From assembly GCA_900554165.1 (NCBI GenBank), contig USGR01000040.1, positions 1-7,382 of the forward strand: a stretch of 7,382 bases of DNA. Reading direction: 5' to 3'. The translations under genes and the position numbers were made by a program. This document shows positions 1 to 4,750 of the stretch, in pieces (position 1 is the stretch's first letter; every line of letters begins with the position of its first letter). Below the pieces are notes generated by a model. The model saw only the letters and a list, made by a program, of their open reading frames with translations. It did not search any database and had not been told where the DNA came from. This stretch comes from an uncultured Oscillospiraceae bacterium (lineage in GTDB: Bacteria; Bacillota_A; Clostridia; Oscillospirales; Acutalibacteraceae).

Positions 1-372
1 GGCGGGATAGCAGACGGAGGAAAAGAAAAGAGCCGCATGACGATAAAAAATCTTCCCATACCGATACCACAGAAACCCCAACAGGATTTCTGCGTTCATG
101 CGGCATTAGGAAGACTTCGCTTCGTCAGCGGCTCCACAGCACAGCTGCTTTATTTGATTGTTTTCAATATATCAGGAACAGGCGTTCGAATCAAGATTCT
201 CAGTGAAAAAAGTGTTCGTGTCCGCGCAAAATTTACGAGAGCCTTTGAGTCAGATTTGAGAGAACAGCAAGGACAGCAAGTGTATGTACACTTGCGAAAA
301 AAGGCGCTTCGAGCCATCAGCCAGAATACTCCAAGTTCTCGTGTGATATATAATTATCCATTACACCTATGA
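1..372 (+). CDS. Doubtful hypothetical ORF, open at left edge
   Basis: I do not recognise this frame. It is open from the first base of the window, so the ATG at 37 need not be the start; a GGAGG at 16-20 lies rather far (16 nt) upstream of that ATG. From ATG 37 it would encode 111 residues, basic and arginine-rich in the second half, with no recognisable motif, signal peptide or clear membrane helix (only a short hydrophobic run near residues 36-45). Its end overlaps the end of the Rrf2 gene on the opposite strand by 19 bp. It also contains a 20-bp palindrome and a 9-bp tandem repeat (264-295), which are more typical of non-coding DNA. It could be the C-terminal part of a longer gene cut by the window edge, or not a gene at all. 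Confidence 0.25.
   Translation, partial: GGIADGGKEKSRMTIKNLPIPIPQKPQQDFCVHAALGRLRFVSGSTAQLLYLIVFNISGTGVRIKILSEKSVRVRAKFTRAFESDLREQQGQQVYVHLRKKALRAISQNTPSSRVIYNYPLHL
276..295. repeat. 20-bp palindrome, 9-bp arms
   Basis: Arms GCAAGTGTA (276-284) and TACACTTGC (287-295) are perfect inverted repeats around a two-base centre. A two-base loop is too tight for an RNA hairpin, so a dimeric DNA-binding protein site is a more natural reading than a terminator. The left arm is preceded by a tandem duplication of ACAGCAAG (264-271 and 273-280). Function is unknown. Confidence 0.5.
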
Positions 373-785
373 TAATCTGAAATAATCAGTTCAAGGGTGA
401 TTTCTTTCAGGCTTTTCGATAAATCAGTCCGTATTTTTTCATAAGAGTGATCCAAAACAGTATGAATATTCTGACCGATAGGACATAAAGCAGACGGAGA
501 TGGATGAACTCCTATTAATTTTGAAAGAAAAGCAGGTTCCAGTGCTTTACACACACGGTATAGACTGATTTTGCTTGGTGGGCAATTTAAAGTTGTGCCT
601 CCCGTTCCGTATTTTACCAATATGATTCCATCTCTCTTCAATGCGCTCATAATATTCCGAATGGTAACCGCACTAATTCCCGTTGAACGAGATAGCAACT
701 CACTGGTAACTTTTATTTTTTCACCGTACTCGTTAATAAAAAGAAGGCAATGAATGGCCACGGAACACTTTGTGCTGATATGCAT
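354..785 (-). CDS. Rrf2 family transcriptional regulator
   Basis: This 143-residue protein has the size and layout of an Rrf2 family winged-helix regulator. It opens with the family-type N-terminus MHISTKCSVAIHCLLFI. A helix-turn-helix follows at about residues 26-48 (SELLSRSTGISAVTIRNIM), and then the wing at about 52-66 with KYGTGGTTL. A dimerisation helix lies in the C-terminal third. Cysteines are at 7, 13, 68, 79, 101 and 141. They do not form the closely spaced three-cysteine cluster of IscR/NsrR-type members, so it may be a non-cluster member like YwnA/CymR, or sense through single thiols. It is divergent from the EFR1-DUF308-patatin operon, and two matching inverted repeats in the shared promoter region make it the likely autoregulator of both units. 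The start codon is chosen by the conserved N-terminus; the Shine-Dalgarno is weak. Confidence 0.9.
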   Translation of the reverse strand: MHISTKCSVAIHCLLFINEYGEKIKVTSELLSRSTGISAVTIRNIMSALKRDGIILVKYGTGGTTLNCPPSKISLYRVCKALEPAFLSKLIGVHPSPSALCPIGQNIHTVLDHSYEKIRTDLSKSLKEITLELIISDYHRCNG

Positions 786-817
786 AGGGTCACACTTTCT
801 TTATAGATTTCAACACT

Positions 818-846
818 ATTATAATGCAAAATTCCTAACCTGTAAA
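818..846 (-). promoter_or_regulatory. Sigma-A promoter of the Rrf2 gene
   Basis: Reading the minus strand, TTTACA (841-846) and TATAAT (818-823) are separated by exactly 17 bp, which is one mismatch from the sigma-A consensus. The expected start near 811 leaves a leader of about 25 nt before the Rrf2 ATG at 785. The -35 box lies entirely inside the upstream inverted repeat (841-859), so binding there would repress this promoter. Confidence 0.7.
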
Positions 847-859
847 TGTTGACATTACA
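841..859. promoter_or_regulatory. Putative Rrf2 operator, copy 1
   Basis: TGTAAATGTTGACATTACA is an inverted repeat TGTAA-N9-TTACA with an inner AATGT/ACATT symmetry (845-856). It covers the -35 boxes of both divergent promoters (841-846 minus, 849-854 plus). The second copy at 881-899 has the same arms and spacing. Assignment to the neighbouring Rrf2 protein is inferred from position and from the family's habit of binding dyads at its own promoter. Confidence 0.65.
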
Positions 860-877
860 CTTCTCAAGGAATATAAT
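849..877 (+). promoter_or_regulatory. Consensus sigma-A promoter of the EFR1 operon
   Basis: TTGACA (849-854) and TATAAT (872-877) are perfect consensus hexamers with the optimal 17-bp spacer. Transcription should start near 884, leaving a leader of about 28 nt before the ATG at 912. Such a strong promoter normally needs repression, which fits the two operator-like dyads at 841-859 and 881-899. Confidence 0.85.
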
Positions 878-880
878 TGG

Positions 881-899
881 TGTAAAGTTAAATATTACA
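881..899. promoter_or_regulatory. Putative Rrf2 operator, copy 2
   Basis: TGTAAAGTTAAATATTACA repeats the TGTAA-N9-TTACA dyad of 841-859, exactly 40 bp downstream (about four helical turns, hence the same DNA face). It covers the predicted transcription start and ends at the first base of the AGGAGGG ribosome binding site (899-905). Binding here would block initiation or early elongation of the EFR1 operon. Confidence 0.65.
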
Positions 900-911
900 G
901 GAGGGATTGTC

Positions 912-1679
912 ATGCGTATTGTTCAAATTGTTTTCAGCCCTACCGGCGGGACCCAGAAGGTTGCGGATATAATTACAGCAGAATGGGACAAGCCTGTTGA
1001 GAAAATTGACTTGACCGATCCTAAAATGAATTTTGCTGCAATCTCCTTGGAGAAAGAGACTGTTGCCGTAATCGCCGTTCCTTCTTTTGGGGGACGTGTA
1101 CCGACCTTAGCCACTGGACGGCTCGAAAAGATCCATGGCAATGGGGCCAGATGTGTAGCGGTCTGCGTATATGGTAACCGGGCATATGAAGATACTTTGG
1201 TTGAACTGAGTGATACCGCGATAAAGTGCGGCTTTCAGGTAATCTCCGGAATCGCAGCCATTGCAGAGCATTCCATTATGCATCAGTATGCGACAGGCCG
1301 TCCGGATGAACGGGATAAAGGCGAGTTGCGAGACTTTTCCCGAAAAATCCTCGAGAAGATAAATGGCAGGCCGTCCGATATGTCTGCGATTAAAGTCCCG
1401 GGGAACCGTCCTTATAAGAAAGCTGGCGGCGCTGGTCTCGTACCAAAAGCAAATCACAAGTGTAATATGTGCGGCCTTTGTGCAGAAAAATGCCCGGCAC
1501 AGGCCATCAGCAAAGAAAATCCAAGAGAGACAGATAGTAAAAAATGTATTTCCTGTATGCGCTGCGTCTCCGTATGTCCGCAGTCAGCCCGCAAGGTGAA
1601 CGCCGCCATGGTTTCTGTAGCAGCAATGGCAATCAAGAAAGCTTGTTCAGAAAGGAAGAGCAATGAACTTTTCATTTAA
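912..1679 (+). CDS. EFR1-type flavodoxin-ferredoxin fusion protein
   Basis: This 255-residue cytoplasmic electron-transfer protein has two parts. Residues 1-150 are flavodoxin-like, with an FMN phosphate-binding type loop SPTGGTQK (9-16) and a VYGNRAYEDTL segment (87-97) typical of flavodoxin folds. Residues 180-225 form a bacterial 2[4Fe-4S] ferredoxin with cysteines 184, 187, 190, 194 followed by proline, and 212, 215, 218, 222 followed by proline. This is the layout of the EFR1 family in Clostridia. The start at 912 is chosen over an upstream in-frame ATG at 846 because AGGAGGG (899-905) sits six bases before it, and because 846 lies upstream of the promoter. It is the first gene of a three-gene operon, 12 bp before DUF308. 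The physiological partner and substrate are unknown. Confidence 0.92.
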   Translation: MRIVQIVFSPTGGTQKVADIITAEWDKPVEKIDLTDPKMNFAAISLEKETVAVIAVPSFGGRVPTLATGRLEKIHGNGARCVAVCVYGNRAYEDTLVELSDTAIKCGFQVISGIAAIAEHSIMHQYATGRPDERDKGELRDFSRKILEKINGRPSDMSAIKVPGNRPYKKAGGAGLVPKANHKCNMCGLCAEKCPAQAISKENPRETDSKKCISCMRCVSVCPQSARKVNAAMVSVAAMAIKKACSERKSNELFI

Positions 1680-1691
1680 GGAGTGTTTTGT

Positions 1692-2225
1692 ATGAATCGA
1701 ACGGTATCTCGTGTCTTGTGGATCGTTGCCGGTGTTCTTTTAGTAATCGCCGGTATCTACTGTCTGTGTAACCCGGATGTTGGGCTTTTGACGCTATCTC
1801 TGTATATTGGGATTGCCATGTTGATTTCTGGCATTGTAGACATTGTGATTTTTGCCAAATGCAATGGGTATATGTTTGGCGCAGGCTGGTTTCTGGCAGA
1901 CGGCATCTTGACGGTGTTACTTGCCATATTTCTCCTGTTTAACCAGTCGTTTACTATGCTGTCCTTGCCCTTTATCTTTGGAATGTGGTTGCTGTTTTCC
2001 GGCATCAACCAGTTTGTGAACTCCTTTGAACTGCAAACTCTTGGTGTAAAAGGATGGGGATGGCTGACTGCTCTGGGAGTAGTGCTGGCCATTGTTGGCT
2101 TTTTCTCGCTTTTCGACCCAGTTGCCAATCTGTTTGCATTGAGCATTCTGGTAGGCATTCTGTTGATCTGTGAAGGCATTGCAACGATTGTGCGGGCCTG
2201 TCTTTCTCACAGATTCTGGAGATAA
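1692..2225 (+). CDS. DUF308/HdeD-like six-helix membrane protein
   Basis: This 177-residue, very hydrophobic protein has six predicted membrane helices at about residues 7-26, 32-54, 63-83, 88-109, 122-142 and 146-168. They are arranged as three helical hairpins with small-residue and glycine patterns (GVLLVIAGIY, LISGIVDIV, LLFSGINQF, LAIVGFFSL). This matches DUF308, the family that includes the enterobacterial acid-resistance membrane protein HdeD; a role in acid or envelope stress here is only an inference. Asn-Pro and Asp-Pro turns follow helices 1 and 5. The ATG at 1692 is preferred to an in-frame GTG at 1683 because AAGGAG (1678-1683) is eight bases upstream of it. The gene is tightly coupled to EFR1 upstream and the patatin gene 31 bp downstream. 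Confidence 0.85.
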   Translation: MNRTVSRVLWIVAGVLLVIAGIYCLCNPDVGLLTLSLYIGIAMLISGIVDIVIFAKCNGYMFGAGWFLADGILTVLLAIFLLFNQSFTMLSLPFIFGMWLLFSGINQFVNSFELQTLGVKGWGWLTALGVVLAIVGFFSLFDPVANLFALSILVGILLICEGIATIVRACLSHRFWR

Positions 2226-2256
2226 AAATACGATTTGATATAGGGGAGGCCAAGCT

Positions 2257-3105
2257 ATGAAAATTGCTGTTGTAGACACAGGCGGAGGTCTACGCGGCGT
2301 TTATGCCGCCGGTGTTTTGGATCGCTGTATGGAGGACGGGATCCATTTTGACGCTGGTGTCGGAGTATCTGCTGGTAGTGCCAACATTGCCTCCTATTTA
2401 GCAGGGCAAAAGGGAAGAAATTACAAATTTTATACAGAATATTCTACCCGTAAGGAGTATATGAGCCTACGAAATTTCCTGCTAAAAAAGAGCTATATCG
2501 ATATGGACTATGTTTATGGTGTGCTTAGTAACGATAATGGAGAAAATCCTCTGAATTATCCAGCATTAGCTGCCAACCCTGCGGAATTCATTGTCGTGGC
2601 TACCAATGCAGAAACTGGGAAAGTTCATTACTTTAATAAAAGCGATATTTCCCAGAATCACTATGATGTGGTTAAAGCGTCCTGTTCGATTCCGTTTGTA
2701 TGCCGCCCCTATTTTATTGATGGAACTCCCTATTACGATGGAGCCCTTGGAGACCCTATTCCCATAGAGAAAGCTTTTTCCATGGGATGTGACAAGGTTG
2801 TTTTGATTCTCACGAAGCCTAAGGATGTTCGCAGAATACCGGACAAGGATAAGAAGCTTGCGGCGCATATCCGCAAGAAGTATCCCCTTGCCGCTGCCCA
2901 ATTGGAGCAGCGGGCAGCTAAATATAACGCAGGGGTTGATTTGGCAAAACGCTATGAAAAGCAAGGAAAACTCTTGATTATTGCACCGGACGACACCTGT
3001 GGTGTGGATACTTTAACTCGCAATCCGGAGATCATGCAGCGATTCTATAACAAAGGTGTTCAAGATGGAAAGAAAATTTCTGAATTTTGGGGAATAAATG
3101 CTTGA
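2257..3105 (+). CDS. Patatin-like phospholipase family protein
   Basis: This 282-residue serine lipid acyl hydrolase is of the patatin/RssA type and probably acts on membrane phospholipids or acyl esters. All catalytic elements are visible: the glycine-rich oxyanion loop GGGLRG (9-14), the nucleophile elbow GVSAG with Ser38, the conserved ASCSIPF block (141-147), and the dyad aspartate in DGA (Asp161). No signal peptide or membrane helix is seen, so it should be cytosolic or peripheral. A charged helical C-terminal third (about 187-280) follows the catalytic core. GGGGAGG (2242-2248) precedes the ATG by eight bases. It is the last gene of the Rrf2-controlled operon, next to a polytopic membrane protein, which suggests a shared membrane-related task. 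Confidence 0.92.
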   Translation: MKIAVVDTGGGLRGVYAAGVLDRCMEDGIHFDAGVGVSAGSANIASYLAGQKGRNYKFYTEYSTRKEYMSLRNFLLKKSYIDMDYVYGVLSNDNGENPLNYPALAANPAEFIVVATNAETGKVHYFNKSDISQNHYDVVKASCSIPFVCRPYFIDGTPYYDGALGDPIPIEKAFSMGCDKVVLILTKPKDVRRIPDKDKKLAAHIRKKYPLAAAQLEQRAAKYNAGVDLAKRYEKQGKLLIIAPDDTCGVDTLTRNPEIMQRFYNKGVQDGKKISEFWGINA

Positions 3106-3192
3106 CACCCATCAAGATAGATAAGATTGATATTTATTCAGATTGTTATTTGATTCCTTGATATTTCTTTATTCAGTATTTATTTGTGCGGG

Positions 3193-3267
3193 ATTTTCCC
3201 TGTGTGGTTTCTCCATGTGTGGATTTGCCACATCTGGATTATCCACGTGTGGATATTACCCATGTGG
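3193..3267. repeat. Five tandem 15-bp degenerate repeats
   Basis: Units start at 3193, 3208, 3223, 3238 and 3253, each exactly 15 bp and ending in (T/C)TGG or GTGG, with a centre resembling CCAYGTG; a weak sixth unit precedes them. Because 15 is a multiple of three, every frame reads as pentapeptides. One gives FSLCG-FSMCG-FATSG-LSTCG-YYPCG-GKEK-stop (3194-3283). Another gives a tryptophan series ending each unit in V/I/M-W. No ATG and no ribosome binding site introduces the cysteine-glycine frame, so I annotate a DNA repeat rather than a gene. Head-to-head DnaA-box-like 9-mers lie inside at 3239-3256. Confidence 0.75.
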
Positions 3268-3434
3268 AGGAAAAGAAAAATAAGCGATTTGCGCCCTGAA
3301 CTGCGTTTTTCCATGCAGGAATACCGTGATATGGCATGGCGTTCAAAAGCCGCTTGTAGCGAAAGAAAAAGCCCAAAATCGACCTTTATCTTGACATTAA
3401 ATTGTCCTGTCTATCCACCTACTCAAGGCAAAGA

Positions 3435-3485
3435 AAACCGCCTGTCTCACAGACCGATTAGCTCGGCCAAAGGGACAGGCGGTTT
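3435..3485. terminator. Long perfect-stem hairpin, likely bidirectional terminator
   Basis: AAACCGCCTGTC (3435-3446) pairs perfectly with GACAGGCGGTTT (3474-3485). The 27-nt loop can form a small inner stem CCGA/TCGG (3454-3457 with 3463-3466). On the minus strand the stem runs directly into TTTTCTTT, a good intrinsic terminator that could end transcription from the DUF6873-like gene about 235 bp away. On the plus strand the following T-tract is weak (TTTGGATTTTC), so termination of the patatin operon 330 bp upstream is less certain. The size and nested stem would also fit a recombination or replication structure. Confidence 0.6.
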
Positions 3486-3720
3486 GGATTTTCTGACTGT
3501 TTACGCACTGCTGATTTTGTGCCATTCTTTATTCGAGGTTGTCATTATAAAAGTTTGGTATTACAGTATATCTTGGCACAACTCTCATTCCCAGGTCTGC
3601 AATTAAATCATAATACTATTATTCTTTAACCGCCATATACAATTTTACATGTGATTTATATTATTTTATTAAATGGAGGTCATTTTATCAAAATAATATT
3701 TGACTTTCATTGTGAAAATA

Positions 3721-4470
3721 TTAACATCTCTCTTTTAACGGCAATATACCGCCTATATCGAGCAACGGATTAGATGAAAGAGATATTAACTCAATTTTTT
3801 TATTATGCAAAAAGTCTGCTATTTTTTCCCCGTCTGGATGGGTATATATATTACCTGCAAACGCCATCTTCCATTTTCCGATTTTTCCGCAGCATCCGCC
3901 AATAAAACCTGTATTGTAACCATTTAACACAATATTTCCAGGAGATATGAGCAATACATCCAATCCAATGAGTTTCGCCGCGCCTGCTATTGATTCATCG
4001 GCTGTTATAATTGAGTTTTCATCAACTACCGCTGTTGAGCACTTTGCATAACCCTGTTTTACATTTATCATGCTAATATCATTATTCTTAAAATATTCCC
4101 TTAATAAAAGCGGCATAATATCTGCACGTCCAAAGACAAAATTGCCTACTCTTGCAAAATTGAGCAAGATATCATATGGATAGACGTTACCTAATCTTTC
4201 TCCAATATATGCTATACTTGCCTCTTCGCTTTCGAGCTGTCTAAAACATGGCAAATTTAAAGCTGTGGCAAAATTATTTCCGCCCAAATGATGTATAAGC
4301 ATATCTGCATGAGAATTTACCGGATTAGCAAGCGCCAAGCAAGCATCTACCGTTATCACCGATATTCCCATGTTTTCTACTTTTGATATCAAATTTCTGT
4401 CAATTCCAGACATTACGACAAGTGTTACATCGTTTTCTGGAAGATTCGGATTTTTTAAAAAACGCTCCAT
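3721..4470 (-). CDS. DUF6873-like GME-fold family protein
   Basis: This 249-residue soluble protein resembles a clostridial family that I know as DUF6873, described as having the fold of guanidino-group-modifying enzymes (the arginine deiminase/DDAH-type propeller). Recognisable blocks are HADMLIHHLGGNN (54-66), a VKQGYAKC segment running into STAVVDENSIITAD (137-158), and GFIGGCCGKIG (188-198). The paired cysteines 193-194 near the C-terminus are where such enzymes carry their nucleophile, but I cannot align a full catalytic set. No reaction or substrate is known to me. A GGTGG about five bases upstream supports the start. It converges on the repeat-rich gap and is probably transcribed alone. 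Family assignment rests on remembered motifs. Confidence 0.7.
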   Translation of the reverse strand: MERFLKNPNLPENDVTLVVMSGIDRNLISKVENMGISVITVDACLALANPVNSHADMLIHHLGGNNFATALNLPCFRQLESEEASIAYIGERLGNVYPYDILLNFARVGNFVFGRADIMPLLLREYFKNNDISMINVKQGYAKCSTAVVDENSIITADESIAGAAKLIGLDVLLISPGNIVLNGYNTGFIGGCCGKIGKWKMAFAGNIYTHPDGEKIADFLHNKKIELISLSSNPLLDIGGILPLKERC

Positions 4471-4584
4471 AATCCACCATTAATATTTATTTTAGACACC
4501 TTTGCTACATGTATAATTTAAAAAAATATAATAAAGATAATAATTACACCTATAATAACGCAAAAAAGGAGTTTATATATAAAT

Positions 4585-4728
4585 ATGGCCCTTATAACCT
4601 GTTCAAGGAACTGCAAATATCAAAAAAACGGATATTGCCGGCTTGAAAAAGCTGCTATAGTAACAAATGCAGCCGAAGGATGCCCTCATTTTGTACAAAA
4701 TATAAAGACTACATCAAAAAGCAAATAA
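4585..4728 (+). CDS. Small four-cysteine protein, putative metal-binding
   Basis: This 47-residue ORF encodes MALITCSRNCKYQKNGYC and continues to a second motif, CPHF. Cysteines lie at 6, 10, 18 and 33, spaced C-x3-C-x7-C-x14-C. Small clostridial proteins with this CSxNCxYQKxGxC...CPxF pattern are common and have often been labelled 'hydroxymyristoyl-ACP dehydratase', a name the length and sequence do not justify. Four cysteines in so short a chain suggest a zinc or iron-sulfur site, which is inference. AAGGAG (4566-4571) precedes the ATG by 13 bases, longer than usual, but no other start is available. It lies between, and on the opposite strand to, the DUF6873-like and metallophosphoesterase genes. 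Confidence 0.75.
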   Translation: MALITCSRNCKYQKNGYCRLEKAAIVTNAAEGCPHFVQNIKTTSKSK

Positions 4729-4750
4729 AATGCAAATTTCTTAACCATGT

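Larger units (their letters stand above)
3106..3720. other. 615-bp gap without a convincing gene
   Basis: No frame here has both a start with a ribosome binding site and recognisable protein content. A plus-strand frame at 3184-3606 starts at TTG and runs straight through the tandem repeats and the hairpin, so I do not call it. The gap holds a pair of similar AT-rich segments (3129-3141 and 3160-3176), five 15-bp tandem repeats (3193-3267), the hairpin at 3435-3485, and an orphan GGAGG (3675-3679) with no start codon after it. GC content falls noticeably across it, making it a candidate junction between two DNA sources. Confidence 0.6.

Noticed and set aside
360..375. 16-mer ATTACACCTATGATAA nearly repeated at 4543-4558 (one mismatch)
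   Set aside because: AT-rich matches of this length with one mismatch are expected in a window of this size, and neither position has shared context.
846..911. N-terminal extension of the EFR1 gene from ATG 846
   Set aside because: The upstream ATG lies before the -35 box of the consensus promoter, while ATG 912 has AGGAGGG six bases upstream and gives the expected flavodoxin start.
3101..3116. Small inverted repeat CTTGA/TCAAG at the patatin stop codon as a terminator
   Set aside because: The stem is only 5 bp and AT-rich, with no T-tract after it.
3184..3606. 140-codon plus-strand frame rich in tryptophan
   Set aside because: It starts at TTG with no ribosome binding site, its first part is just the 15-bp repeat read in one frame, and it runs through the 12-bp-stem hairpin. 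No protein family is recognisable.
3688..3716. AATATTT/AAATATT inverted repeat after the DUF6873-like stop as a minus-strand terminator
   Set aside because: The stem is wholly A-T and the following T-tract is interrupted; the hairpin at 3435-3485 is a stronger candidate.
4512..4556. TATAAT boxes at 4512-4517 and 4551-4556 as promoters of the small cysteine protein
   Set aside because: Neither has a credible -35 element at a suitable distance, and the region is so AT-rich that such boxes are expected by chance.
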